Assembly (NCBI RefSeq): GCF_900112105.1
Contig: NZ_FOKV01000008.1
Location: 124,001-188,000 of the forward strand
From: Zunongwangia mangrovi
Lineage (GTDB): Bacteria > Bacteroidota > Bacteroidia > Flavobacteriales > Flavobacteriaceae
Length of the DNA stretch: 64,000 bases
Direction: 5' to 3'
Shown: in pieces, positions 19,394-27,752 of the stretch
Position numbering within the stretch: position 1 is the first letter of the stretch
How the letters are laid out: each line of letters begins with the position of its first letter
Translations under genes and position numbers: made by a program
Notes under the pieces: model-generated
What the model saw: only the letters and a program-made list of their open reading frames with translations
What the model was told of the DNA's origin: nothing
The model's database searches: none

Positions 19394-19803
19394 TGAGATT
19401 AACCGTACATAGAAAAGCTCATTTTAACGCCGCACATCGACTTTTTAAAAAGGAGTGGAGCGACGAGAAGAACTTCGAGGTGTTTGGAAAATGCAGTAAC
19501 CCAAATTTTCACGGGCATAATTACGAGCTAATTGTCGCGGTAACGGGAGAGGTAGATCCAGAAACCGGATTTGTTATGGATCTTAAACGATTAAAGGATC
19601 TAATTTATACTGAAGTGGAAACACCTTTTGATCATAAAAATCTGAATGTTGAGGTTGAAGAATTTAAAAGTTTAAATCCAACTGCAGAAAATATTGCCGT
19701 GGTGATTTGGAATAAATTACGCGATAAACTTAGAGCAAATTTAGACCTTGAGGTAACGCTATACGAAACCCCTAGAAACTACGTTTCTTATAAAGGAGAA
19801 TAA
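19393..19803 (+). CDS. 6-pyruvoyl-tetrahydropterin synthase / 6-carboxytetrahydropterin synthase family protein
   Basis: 136-aa T-fold protein. Zinc ligands are His15 (HFNAAH), His40 and His42; catalytic Cys34 sits in GKCSNPNFHGHNY, giving a C-x5-HGH spacing. PTAENIA and DHKNLN are also present. The family acts on dihydroneopterin triphosphate. C-x5-HGH is the spacing of the animal tetrahydrobiopterin enzyme (PTPS-II), whereas QueD of queuosine synthesis usually has C-x3-HGH, so a QueD label should be held lightly. No other queuosine genes are in the window. Confidence 0.85.
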   Translation: MRLTVHRKAHFNAAHRLFKKEWSDEKNFEVFGKCSNPNFHGHNYELIVAVTGEVDPETGFVMDLKRLKDLIYTEVETPFDHKNLNVEVEEFKSLNPTAENIAVVIWNKLRDKLRANLDLEVTLYETPRNYVSYKGE

Positions 19804-19888
19804 AAATTAATAGTTACTTAAAATTTTTTCTGAAAAAGTGTTTTTATATTCAGAAAATGATTTAAATTCGCAGCCGAAATTATAAGCT

Positions 19889-20155
19889 ATGGCAAGTAAA
19901 AGATTATTGAAGAGAGATGTGAATAATGTATTTGGTGACATCATCGAAGCAGCATACATTCACCAGGAAGCTAATCCAGAAGAGGATAAAGCAAAAACAG
20001 AAGCCATAGTTGATGAAGCTATCGCAGATTTTGACGAATTAATCGTAAAGATCAACCAAAAGGATGTAGAGAATAAATCTCAGCATTTTAAAGCGATAGA
20101 AAAAGAACTAGAAGCTAAAGCTGAAAAGCTTATTGAAAAAGTAAACGCTCTTTAA
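19889..20155 (+). CDS. Conserved flavobacterial protein of unknown function
   Basis: 88 aa, acidic and helical (LEAKAEKLIEKVNAL at the end), no signal peptide or membrane span. It looks like a small cytosolic helical protein that I recognise only as a conserved hypothetical of Flavobacteriaceae. A TAAATTCG box at 19863-19870 is a weak -7 candidate. It lies 12 nt ahead of tRNA-Thr, and the two may share a transcript. Confidence 0.75.
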   Translation: MASKRLLKRDVNNVFGDIIEAAYIHQEANPEEDKAKTEAIVDEAIADFDELIVKINQKDVENKSQHFKAIEKELEAKAEKLIEKVNAL

Positions 20156-20167
20156 TAAAAGAGTAAT

Positions 20168-20241
20168 GCCGATGTAGCTCAGCTGGCTAGAGCAGCTGAT
20201 TTGTAATCAGCAGGTCGTGGGTTCGAGTCCCTCCATCGGCT
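20168..20241 (+). tRNA. tRNA-Thr (anticodon UGU), copy 2
   Basis: 74 nt, identical to the copy at 824-897 over the whole gene. It has no promoter of its own that I can see and probably matures from the transcript of the 88-aa gene; a terminator follows at once. Confidence 0.97.
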
Positions 20242-20246
20242 CAAAC

Positions 20247-20284
20247 AAAAAACTCCTTAGATTTTTCTAAGGAGTTTTTTGTTT
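20247..20284 (+). terminator. Terminator after tRNA-Thr copy 2
   Basis: Stem AACTCCTTAGA (20251-20261) / TCTAAGGAGTT (20266-20276) with a TTTT loop and a TTTTTGTTTT tail. A near copy of this terminator occurs after the next gene (21273-21315). Confidence 0.9.
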
Positions 20285-20309
20285 TAATGTTTAACACAAA
20301 TTATCTTTA

Positions 20310-21260
20310 ATGCAAAGAAATTACTTTATAGTATTTTTACTATTAACATTTGTTATTTTCCAGAGTTGCTCCTCTGATGATAGCGAAAGAACAGAAACTT
20401 CTAATCAAAATGTTAAAACAAGTAAATGGATATCTGCAACCTATCGTAGAAATTATGATGGTTCTTTACAAATCAGTGATTCTACTGTATCTTATTTAAA
20501 AAATAATAAAATAATTGAAAGTGTTTATCATAGATATAGAGTGAATTATAATAATAATCAAACCGTTTCAGTGGATATATCGAATGCAAGCTATCAATAT
20601 AATTCAGATGGAAAACTTGTAAAATCAATGAGGGTGCAAGATGATAGTGTTCTTGCGAGTTTGGAATTTAACTATGATGAAGAGGGACGATTAGAGAGTT
20701 ATGTGAATTTTATTGAAGATGATTATGATGACAACTATTATAAATCTGTTTTTACTTATACCCAAGATGCTATATATACTAGTTCTTTTACCAAAAAGGA
20801 TATTGATGATGAATATATAGAAAATCCTGAAACGTATAAATATGTTTTTTCAGAAAAAGGAGATCTAGTTTATTACGAAGCCAATGGCCCGTATTATTCA
20901 GATAATGATAATAATACCGTTATTTCGACGTATGATGATAATTCTAATAAAATAAGTGTAAATCAGTTTGGGAACGTAGAATATGTTTACATATATACGG
21001 AATATTTTAATCCCGAAGCATTTATTTATGATGCTACTTTTGGTAAAGAAGTATATAATCTATTAGGTGGCGAAACCAATGCTTTTGCAACCAGAGAAAC
21101 CTCTAAGAATGTTTTACAAAGTGTGAATGATATTTTAAAACCAGAGGAAGAATATAAAATTGAAGCAACTATTGACGAGGAAACTAATGTTGCAACAAAA
21201 ATTACTTATGAAGATGGTTACCAAAACCAAGTGATAGTTAATGAGTTTATCTTAGAATAA
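20310..21260 (+). CDS. Hypothetical lipoprotein
   Basis: 316 aa with a lipoprotein signal (FVIFQSCSSDD; Cys20). The body contains repeated YxYNxDGKLV-type stretches (YQYNSDGKLVKSM, FNYDEEGRLESYV, YVFSEKGDLVYY, STYDDNSNKI), reminiscent of beta-hairpin RHS/YD-like surface lipoproteins of Bacteroidota. Function is unknown. It is visibly richer in A and T than the flanking genes and is inserted between two near-identical terminators behind a tRNA gene, which hints at acquisition. Confidence 0.75.
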   Translation: MQRNYFIVFLLLTFVIFQSCSSDDSERTETSNQNVKTSKWISATYRRNYDGSLQISDSTVSYLKNNKIIESVYHRYRVNYNNNQTVSVDISNASYQYNSDGKLVKSMRVQDDSVLASLEFNYDEEGRLESYVNFIEDDYDDNYYKSVFTYTQDAIYTSSFTKKDIDDEYIENPETYKYVFSEKGDLVYYEANGPYYSDNDNNTVISTYDDNSNKISVNQFGNVEYVYIYTEYFNPEAFIYDATFGKEVYNLLGGETNAFATRETSKNVLQSVNDILKPEEEYKIEATIDEETNVATKITYEDGYQNQVIVNEFILE

Positions 21261-21272
21261 AAAAAGGATAAT

Positions 21273-21315
21273 AAAAAACTCCTTGGGTTGTAAGATTTAA
21301 GGAGTTTTTTGTTTT
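21273..21315. terminator. Bidirectional terminator between lipoprotein gene and mqo
   Basis: AAAAAACTCCTT ... AAGGAGTTTTTTG with a loop of about 15 nt. Works on either strand, serving the lipoprotein gene (+) and mqo (-). Its right half is nearly the same as the tRNA-Thr terminator at 20266-20284. Confidence 0.85.
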
Positions 21316-21345
21316 TAAATACTTTACACATGTATTATTTGAAAT

Positions 21346-21392
21346 TCTAAGTCTAGAATCTAGCTTCTAAATTCTCACATCTCACATCTAAT
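21346..21392. repeat. Heptad-period microrepeat (TCT core)
   Basis: TCTA or TCTC begins at 21346, 21352, 21359, 21366, 21373, 21380 and 21387: seven units at steps of 6,7,7,7,7,7. It ends next to the mqo stop codon. The bases between cores vary. Confidence 0.7.
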
Positions 21393-21395
21393 TAA

Positions 21396-22904
21396 TTAAT
21401 GCAATACATCCAACTCTAATAATTTGGATGTTTTTTTCTGAATTTCTCTAAATTCCTCTTTATTTTCTTCAGAAATTTTTCGGTTCCAAAAAGGGATCAT
21501 TTCATCTAATTTGGCTTTTACTGTTTCTTCTTTTAGTTTCCCTGGAAAAGCAATTTTTAGCACATCGATCATAATATGTACTGCGGTTGAAGCTCCTGGC
21601 GAAGCGCCTAATAGCGCTGTGATTTTGCCATCTTTAGAATGAACAACATCTGTCCCAAATTCTAGCGTCCCACCTTGTTCTTCATCTTTTTTAATTATCT
21701 GTACACGTTGGCCTGCAACCTTTAATTCCCATTCGTTCGATTTGGCATCCTTTACAAAAGTTCTAAGCTCATTCATTCGATCTTCATGATCCATTTTAAT
21801 TTGCTCTAGCAAATATTTTGTAAGCGGAATGTTATGCCAGAAAACACCCCACATCGATGGGATATTGTCTAATTTTATCGATTTTGGTAGATCTAGTAAA
21901 GAACCCTCTTTTAAAAATTTAGTGCTAAAACCTGCAAAAGGACCAAATAGCAATTGCTTTTTTCCATTAATGAAACGACTATCTAAGTGCGGTGTAGACA
22001 TTGGTGGTGCATCTGGTCCGGCTTTGCTGTAAACTTTTGCGTGGTGTTTCTCGATGACTTCCTGGTTTTTACAAAATAGCCATTGGCCACTTACCGGGAA
22101 TCCGCCATAACCTTCTTTTTCTTCGATATCTACTTTTTGAAGTAGGGGAAGTGCGCCACCACCGGCACCAATAAAAACATGCTCACTATCGTAATAAGTT
22201 TTATAGCCTGTTTTATTATATTTTACTTCAACTAACCAGTCATCTTTTCCATCGGGATCGATATCCAATACATCATGATCTAAAAGAATAGGGACATTAA
22301 ATTCTTCTTTTAGAATTTTAAAAAATTGCTCGGTTAGATTTCCAAAATTAACTCCCGTTCCTAATTCCATTCTTGTTCCCGCCATAGGCTCAGATGGGTT
22401 TCGATCTTTCATGATCAACGGAAACCATTCCTTAAGATCTTCAGGTTTTTTAGAAAATTTCATTTCTTCGAACATGAAGCTCTTAGTCATTTCAGCATGT
22501 CTTTTTTTTAGAAAATCAACATTGTCTTGTCCGGTAACCCAACTATGATGCGGTAAAGAATGAATAAAGCTTTTGGGCTTTTTCAGCATATCTTTTTCTA
22601 GTAAATACGACCAGAATTGCTTGGATTGTTCGTATTGCTGAAAGATTTCTTTGGCTTGAGAAATATCGATGCTGCCATCTTCCTGCTGTGGTGTATAATT
22701 TAGCTCGCAAAATGCAGAATGGCCCGTACCCGAATTATTCCAGGCTTCAGTACTTTCTTGTGCGACATCTTTTAAACGTTCAAAAATTATAAGATTGGCA
22801 TCGGGATCGATGATTTTGGTCATAAGTGCTAAAGTTGCACTCATAATTCCGCCACCAATACATATTAAATCATACTTTTCTTTGGGATTGGGTTTTGCAA
22901 TCAT
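21396..22904 (-). CDS. mqo: Malate:quinone oxidoreductase
   Basis: About 502 aa. Membrane-associated FAD enzyme oxidising malate to oxaloacetate with electrons passed to quinone. The FAD-binding GGGIMSATLA motif follows DLICI at the N-terminus, and later family stretches include STEAWNNSGTGHSAFCELNY, GGFPVSGQWLFC and LGASPGASTAVHIM. An in-frame TTG lies 13 codons upstream, but the ATG giving MIAKPNPKEKYDL fits the family better. Ends 36 nt from a bidirectional terminator. Confidence 0.96.
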   Translation of the reverse strand: MIAKPNPKEKYDLICIGGGIMSATLALMTKIIDPDANLIIFERLKDVAQESTEAWNNSGTGHSAFCELNYTPQQEDGSIDISQAKEIFQQYEQSKQFWSYLLEKDMLKKPKSFIHSLPHHSWVTGQDNVDFLKKRHAEMTKSFMFEEMKFSKKPEDLKEWFPLIMKDRNPSEPMAGTRMELGTGVNFGNLTEQFFKILKEEFNVPILLDHDVLDIDPDGKDDWLVEVKYNKTGYKTYYDSEHVFIGAGGGALPLLQKVDIEEKEGYGGFPVSGQWLFCKNQEVIEKHHAKVYSKAGPDAPPMSTPHLDSRFINGKKQLLFGPFAGFSTKFLKEGSLLDLPKSIKLDNIPSMWGVFWHNIPLTKYLLEQIKMDHEDRMNELRTFVKDAKSNEWELKVAGQRVQIIKKDEEQGGTLEFGTDVVHSKDGKITALLGASPGASTAVHIMIDVLKIAFPGKLKEETVKAKLDEMIPFWNRKISEENKEEFREIQKKTSKLLELDVLH

Positions 22905-22996
22905 ATAAGCCTTTTTCTCAAAGTTAAAGAAAAGGACCTGCAAGCTATACTAAGGTTCTCTTAAAGCTTAGTATTGATTTTCTTGAATTTAGGAAT

Positions 22997-23020
22997 AAAA
23001 AAAACCGCTAAAAAGCGGCT
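22997..23020 (-). terminator. Terminator of the DUF4369-type lipoprotein gene
   Basis: On the minus strand AGCCGC and GCGGTT pair around a TTTTTA loop and run into eight T residues. It lies 23 nt after the stop of the lipoprotein gene and upstream of mqo. Confidence 0.85.
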
Positions 23021-23042
23021 TGGAATTTTATATTTTCAGGAA

Positions 23043-23792
23043 TTAAGAATTCGCTTCTTCATTTTCAGCTTCAATTTTCTCCTCTAATTTCTCTTCTTCG
23101 CGACGTTCTTTTAGAAATTCTTTAAGTTGCTTACCGTATTTCGATTTTTGTACGTTCTTTTCTAACGAACCGTAGATCGTATCAAGATACTTTATGTTCG
23201 CGTCAAAAACTTCAGATAAAGCCAAATAAGGAGCTAATTCTAAGTCTTTATTGTTAAGAGCAAAGTTTACCGTGTAAAGGTATTTTCTTTTAAGAAGGCG
23301 ATCGTAGCGATTATCTAGTTCTATAAGCTTTTCTTCATCTTCAGCTTTTTGAGCTTCAAAATTTTCTTTGATAATATCAAGGTTACTATCGTTAAAACGA
23401 CTCATCATTTTACGATATTCCATTAATTTTTCCTGGTTTTTAGAACCGGTGATCTTAGCATCGGTTTCAAATTTTTCTAAGGAAGTATTTATTTTAACCT
23501 CTCCCTGATCTGCAAAGAAATCAAGACGATCATCAAATTCAGAATTATCGATCTTGTTTAGATATAGATACATCATTTGCGGGCTATCGATATTGGCCTC
23601 CAATAAAAAATTAGAATCTCCATTAATTGTAACAGAATCTATATTTACTAAAGATGTATCTTCGATCATTTGGAGGTAAAGCGTACCTTTTTTAAGTCCT
23701 TTTATATTCCCAGAAACTTTTAAGTTGGTTTCTTTTTGAGAGCAGGCAATTATGCTAAGAACTGTAAGTAAAAGTAAGCTAAGTTTTTTCAT
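23043..23792 (-). CDS. DUF4369 domain-containing lipoprotein
   Basis: 249 aa. Lipoprotein signal MKKLSLLLLTVLSIIACSQ (Cys17) then a beta-rich DUF4369-like domain with VSGNIKGLKKGTLYLQ and DSVTINGDSNFLLEA. The C-terminal half is strongly charged and helical, ending in an EEEKLEEKIEAENEEA run, probably a coiled coil. In many relatives DUF4369 precedes a thioredoxin-like domain; that domain is absent here. Outer-membrane or periplasmic location is inferred. Confidence 0.75.
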   Translation of the reverse strand: MKKLSLLLLTVLSIIACSQKETNLKVSGNIKGLKKGTLYLQMIEDTSLVNIDSVTINGDSNFLLEANIDSPQMMYLYLNKIDNSEFDDRLDFFADQGEVKINTSLEKFETDAKITGSKNQEKLMEYRKMMSRFNDSNLDIIKENFEAQKAEDEEKLIELDNRYDRLLKRKYLYTVNFALNNKDLELAPYLALSEVFDANIKYLDTIYGSLEKNVQKSKYGKQLKEFLKERREEEKLEEKIEAENEEANS

Positions 23793-23934
23793 TGTATCGT
23801 ATTGGTTTTTAAGCAGGGCAAATATCTTATATTTTTCTATTTTATAACTATTATTGGCGGGTTAAAATTTGAATTCCTTCTTTCCTGATACTTGATGATG
23901 CTGAAAATTTTTTCTGAATATTAATTTTAGTTTT

Positions 23935-25200
23935 CTAGCTTCCTGAAGCTAATTGCATAAGAATGGTACACAAAATCGCTCCGTATGTTCCCACAACGTA
24001 TCCAAATACGGCCAAAAGAACACCAACAGTAGCTAGTGACGGGTGAAACGCGGCTGCCACAACAGGGGCAGATGCAGCTCCACCCACATTGGCCTGGCTT
24101 CCAACGGCAAGGAAAAAATATGGCGCTTTTATCAATTTCGCGGTTACCAGTAAAATAATTACGTGAATCGCCATCCAAACAAGGCCAATTGCTATTAATC
24201 CCGGATTATCGAAAACGGCACCTAGATCCATTTTCATTCCTATGGTGGCTACCAGTACATAAATAAAAATACTTCCTACTTTACTGGCTCCGGCACCTTC
24301 ATATTGTTTGAATTTAGTGAACGAAAGAATAATACCAATAGCCGTAGCAATGGTGATCATCCAGAAAAATTCTGAAGAAAAAGAAGCTAAAGAACTTTTC
24401 TTATCCTGAAAAACTTCAAAAGTGCTTACCAGAAAGCTTGAAATCTCATCGGCACCAAAATGTGCAATTCCCACTGCACCAAATGCTAAAGCAAGAATAA
24501 TAATGAAATCGGGCAAACTAGGGATACGTTTTACACTTTCTGTATATGCTGAAACTTTATCTTTTAATTCAGTTATGGCCGAGTTATCTGCCTGAAGCCA
24601 TCTATCAATGCGATCACTTTTTCCAACACCCAAAAGAACGATAGCCATCCAAAGATTAGCTACGACAATATCTACTAAAACCATCCCTCCATATTTTTCA
24701 GGATTATATTGATAGATCTCTAACATTGCTGCTTGATTAGCACCACCACCAATCCAACTACCGGCAAGTGTAGATAGACCACGCCAGGTAGCATCGAATC
24801 CTGCACCTCCAACAGTATCGGGAGATACGATAGAGATCAATAAAATCGCGATTGGCCCACCAATGATAATCCCGATCGTTGCAGCGAAGAACATGATAAG
24901 GGCTTTTGGTCCCAGGTTAAATATCGCTTTCAGGTCGATACTTAAGGTCATTAAAACTAATGAAGCAGGTAATAAATATCGGCTGGCTACAAAATATAAA
25001 TTGGAAACAGATGAATCTATAAGTCCGGCAGAATTTAAAATCGCCGGGATTAAATAACACATTAATACACCAGGAACAATTTTATAGAATTTGGCCCAAA
25101 ACCCAGTTTTGATCGACGAGGTATAAAAAACAAAACCAAGCGAGATCATTAGCAATCCTAAAACAACTGCATCGTTAGTGAAAACCGGCATATCTTCCAT
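23935..25200 (-). CDS. DUF819 family membrane protein
   Basis: About 421 aa with roughly ten to twelve hydrophobic segments. Recognised by the early TNDAVVLGLLMISLGFVFY, the GLSTLAGSWIGGGANQAAM motif and the late GSQANVGGAASAPVVAAAF motif, which look like a two-fold inverted-repeat transporter core. The family's substrate is not established. An in-frame TTG exists 7 codons upstream, but MEDMPVFTND is the better start. No co-directional partner is close. Confidence 0.8.
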   Translation of the reverse strand: MEDMPVFTNDAVVLGLLMISLGFVFYTSSIKTGFWAKFYKIVPGVLMCYLIPAILNSAGLIDSSVSNLYFVASRYLLPASLVLMTLSIDLKAIFNLGPKALIMFFAATIGIIIGGPIAILLISIVSPDTVGGAGFDATWRGLSTLAGSWIGGGANQAAMLEIYQYNPEKYGGMVLVDIVVANLWMAIVLLGVGKSDRIDRWLQADNSAITELKDKVSAYTESVKRIPSLPDFIIILALAFGAVGIAHFGADEISSFLVSTFEVFQDKKSSLASFSSEFFWMITIATAIGIILSFTKFKQYEGAGASKVGSIFIYVLVATIGMKMDLGAVFDNPGLIAIGLVWMAIHVIILLVTAKLIKAPYFFLAVGSQANVGGAASAPVVAAAFHPSLATVGVLLAVFGYVVGTYGAILCTILMQLASGS

Positions 25201-25282
25201 GAAAATAAGATTTGCAGGCAAAATACAAATTATATTCTACCTTCCTAATTTTAAGTTCTATTCGATAATCAAGATTATATAA

Positions 25283-25314
25283 ATCCCGATCCCAATAAGT
25301 ATCGGGATCGGGAT
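25283..25314. repeat. Intergenic palindrome (hairpin)
   Basis: Perfect 11-bp stem ATCCCGATCCC (25283-25293) / GGGATCGGGAT (25304-25314) with a 10-nt loop, in the spacer between the HAD phosphatase 3' end and the DUF819 gene. No clear T run follows on the minus strand, so it may be a REP-like element or a weak terminator. Confidence 0.55.
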
Positions 25315-25379
25315 ATTTCAAAATAAAAGGTATTCTTTAAAAAGCCTATGCGAAGTGTATTTAATCTATTAAATGTAGG

Positions 25380-26195
25380 TTATAGAGAAAATATTTTATG
25401 AAGACTTTGCGCTACACCATCTTCTTTACCATGCCCGGTAATGGTGGTAGCTACATCTTTTACTTCCTGGCGAGCGTTAGACACTGCAACACCCATGCCT
25501 ACACCGCCAACCATTTCTACATCATTATAATTATCACCAAATGCTATCGTGTCTTCCGTAGAAATTTTAAAATGGTTTTCTAATAAATATTCGATGGCAG
25601 AGAATTTAGAGATCTTCTTGTTAGCGATCTCCAGGTAGTTTTTGTTGGAACGATAAAAGTGCAAATCTTCGCTGTAGTTTTTTGATAAAAACTCACTTAT
25701 TTTATCGATTTTATCCTCGTCACCCATCGCCATTATTTTGTGCGGACCTTTATTTTCTGAAGTCCATTTTTCGATCACTTCAGCATTTGCTTTTATTTGT
25801 GGTGCTACTTTAGTGTTGTTTTCTTCTCGTTCTGCCCAAAAATCGGTTTGCGGAACATACCACTCGTCATGATGATATAAACTTAAATGAACATTTAGAT
25901 CGTTTTCAGTATTAAAATCATGGATGCTTTTAAGAGTATCCAGCGGAATTACCACCGAGCTAATTGCTTTGTCGTTCACCAATACCAATCCGCCATTGTA
26001 AGCGATTATTGGTAATTCTCTAATATCAAGTTCTTCCTGTAAATGGTGCATAGCCTCTGGCATTCTTGCTGAAATTAAAACTACAGGAACCTGTTCTTTT
26101 ACTTCTTTGATCATTTTTATAGTGAGTGGGGAAAGTTCTCTTTCTTTATTTAAAAGAGTACCGTCGATGTCTGAAAAGACAATTTTATACTTCAT
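25380..26195 (-). CDS. HAD-superfamily (Cof-type, IIB) phosphatase
   Basis: 271 aa. Motif I is FSDIDGTLL with nucleophile Asp9 and acid/base Asp11; motif II contains LISAR; motif IV is GDNYNDVEM; the IIB cap lies between. Such enzymes dephosphorylate sugar phosphates or flavin precursors; the substrate cannot be told. Last gene of a five-gene operon, its ATG overlapping the stop of the ribbon-helix-helix gene (TAATG). Confidence 0.9.
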   Translation of the reverse strand: MKYKIVFSDIDGTLLNKERELSPLTIKMIKEVKEQVPVVLISARMPEAMHHLQEELDIRELPIIAYNGGLVLVNDKAISSVVIPLDTLKSIHDFNTENDLNVHLSLYHHDEWYVPQTDFWAEREENNTKVAPQIKANAEVIEKWTSENKGPHKIMAMGDEDKIDKISEFLSKNYSEDLHFYRSNKNYLEIANKKISKFSAIEYLLENHFKISTEDTIAFGDNYNDVEMVGGVGMGVAVSNARQEVKDVATTITGHGKEDGVAQSLHKIFSL

Positions 26196-26365
26196 TAGTT
26201 TTCTTTGTTTTTATTTTTAGGATGTCTATTCGCTTCTTTTAAACATTTGCTTAGCATCCACTCGATCTGCCCATTGGTACTTCGAAATTCATCTGAAGCC
26301 CATTTTTCAACAGCTTTTAGCATGTTTTCATCTACCCGTAATGCAAATGCCTTTTTCTTACCCAT
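26195..26365 (-). CDS. Small ribbon-helix-helix (Arc-type) DNA-binding protein
   Basis: 56 aa (MGKKKAFALRVDENMLKAVE at the start). The N-terminal strand KAFALRVD followed by two helices (ENMLKAVEKWASDE and STNGQIEWMLSKCLKEAN) is the Arc/MetJ-like fold, which binds DNA as a dimer through the strand. It starts 3 nt after the hydrolase stop and overlaps the HAD start by 1 nt. A regulator of the SPFH operon, or an orphan antitoxin-like protein, are both possible; no toxin-like partner is visible. Confidence 0.85.
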   Translation of the reverse strand: MGKKKAFALRVDENMLKAVEKWASDEFRSTNGQIEWMLSKCLKEANRHPKNKNKEN

Positions 26366-26368
26366 ATT

Positions 26369-27271
26369 CTATAATTCCTGAATAAATTTTGTTAGCGCAG
26401 GAATCAATTTTGGATGCAAAACTAATTCTTCATCTTCATTTTTCCTGGTTTCGCCTTCAGATTTTAAAATATGGTTCATGTTTTCCAAAAGTAATAATTC
26501 GGCATCACTTACCACACTTTTTAAGTCTTCAGCATCTTTAACATTTACCTGTACATCTCTCGTTCCGTTTACGATTAGGATGGGAATATCAAGTTTCTTA
26601 AGTTCTTCTTTTGGCTCATATTTATCCCATGATTTTAAAAATTGCTGAACCGAAGGTCTAAAAATGGCCATAAGAAAAGGATTAACTTTTTCGATCGTAT
26701 CTTTTTCCTGGAGTTCCTGAAAGTGAACCCTTGTGGTGTCGCCAAAAGCCTTAGATTGATTGCTTACCTGTTCAATGATCTTAGTACTCATTTTTTCTGA
26801 AGGTCCCGCAAGAGAAACAAATCCGGAAGCACCTTCTTGTGCTGTGATCATTCCTACCAAGGAGCCTTGGCTATGCCCAATCACTACTATCTTTTTATAT
26901 TTCAGGGAGTCTTTTAGATAATTTAGCCCGGTAATGGCATCTTCAATAAAATCATCAAAAGAGAGGTCGGCTTCAGTTAATTTTAGCTCTTGTAATCTAA
27001 ATATTCTCTTATCGTATCTAAAGCTCGCGATATTATTTTCAGCTAAACCATGCGCCAGCATTTCCAGGCTATGGTTAGGTAACATAGGATTACTTCCATC
27101 CCGATCGGTTGGGCCAGAACCCGCAATAATTAGTGCTACAGTTTCGGTTTCTTCGGAAGAAAGGCATAGCGTGCCGTGAACATATTTGTTCACTTCTATT
27201 TCTTTTTCCTGAAATTGAGCAAAACAAAAATTAATACTGAAAATCGATAATATGAATAGTATTTTTTTCAT
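26369..27271 (-). CDS. Secreted alpha/beta hydrolase
   Basis: 300 aa. Signal peptide MKKILFILSIFSINFCFA, then an alpha/beta hydrolase domain with AGSGPTDRDGSNP (oxyanion loop), nucleophile Ser134 in GHSQGS, acid Asp239 in NGTRDVQV, and His267 in NMNHIL. Likely a periplasmic esterase or peptidase; substrate unknown. It overlaps the previous gene by 4 nt (ATGA), so expression is coupled to the SPFH pair. Confidence 0.85.
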   Translation of the reverse strand: MKKILFILSIFSINFCFAQFQEKEIEVNKYVHGTLCLSSEETETVALIIAGSGPTDRDGSNPMLPNHSLEMLAHGLAENNIASFRYDKRIFRLQELKLTEADLSFDDFIEDAITGLNYLKDSLKYKKIVVIGHSQGSLVGMITAQEGASGFVSLAGPSEKMSTKIIEQVSNQSKAFGDTTRVHFQELQEKDTIEKVNPFLMAIFRPSVQQFLKSWDKYEPKEELKKLDIPILIVNGTRDVQVNVKDAEDLKSVVSDAELLLLENMNHILKSEGETRKNEDEELVLHPKLIPALTKFIQEL

Positions 27272-27750
27272 TCTTCTGAATTTTTAAAGTATCGATTAAT
27301 TACGCGATCTGCGTTTTGGGTTTGTTGTGTGCCAATTAAAAAGAATTTACCTTCTTTGGTTTTTAACTGAATGCCTTTATCGCCTTTTATATTATAGGCT
27401 TTGTGTTTTCTGAAAACCCGAATTCCCCAGCCTCCAAATTCACTAATCGGGCGGTATTTTCTTGTATGAGCATTTTCTAGATCTTCCCAGTGATAATATT
27501 TTTTTGTAAACCTAAACGGACTAAACCAAACCTTTATCCCAGATTTGTCGATTTTAGTATGCATTTTTACAAAAAAGATTCCAACGCATACAATTAATCC
27601 TAGGCTAGATCCCAATAACTTACCTGTTGAAATTTCTCCCGAAAGATCCAGAAGCCTCGCCAAATTTAGTAGAATCCCAATCCCTGCAAGTATGCAAATT
27701 ACAATAAGCCACCATTGATTGAATCGCTGTTCTTCCTTAAATACGCGCAT
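27268..27750 (-). CDS. Small membrane protein with a PH-like cytosolic domain
   Basis: 160 aa: two hydrophobic spans (about residues 14-34 and 45-62) followed by a domain beginning KIDKSGIKVWFSPF and containing YYHWEDLENAHTRKY and GIQLKTKEGKFFLIGTQ, the layout of bacterial PH-like domains. It lies 2 nt after the SPFH gene and overlaps the hydrolase gene by 4 nt. Function not established; association with the SPFH protein is inferred from coupling. Confidence 0.7.
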   Translation of the reverse strand: MRVFKEEQRFNQWWLIVICILAGIGILLNLARLLDLSGEISTGKLLGSSLGLIVCVGIFFVKMHTKIDKSGIKVWFSPFRFTKKYYHWEDLENAHTRKYRPISEFGGWGIRVFRKHKAYNIKGDKGIQLKTKEGKFFLIGTQQTQNADRVINRYFKNSEE

Positions 27751-27752
27751 TT

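Noticed and set aside
26195-26365. Ribbon-helix-helix protein as the antitoxin of a toxin-antitoxin pair
   Set aside because: Neighbours are a secreted hydrolase and a HAD phosphatase; neither looks like a toxin such as RelE, Fic or HicA.
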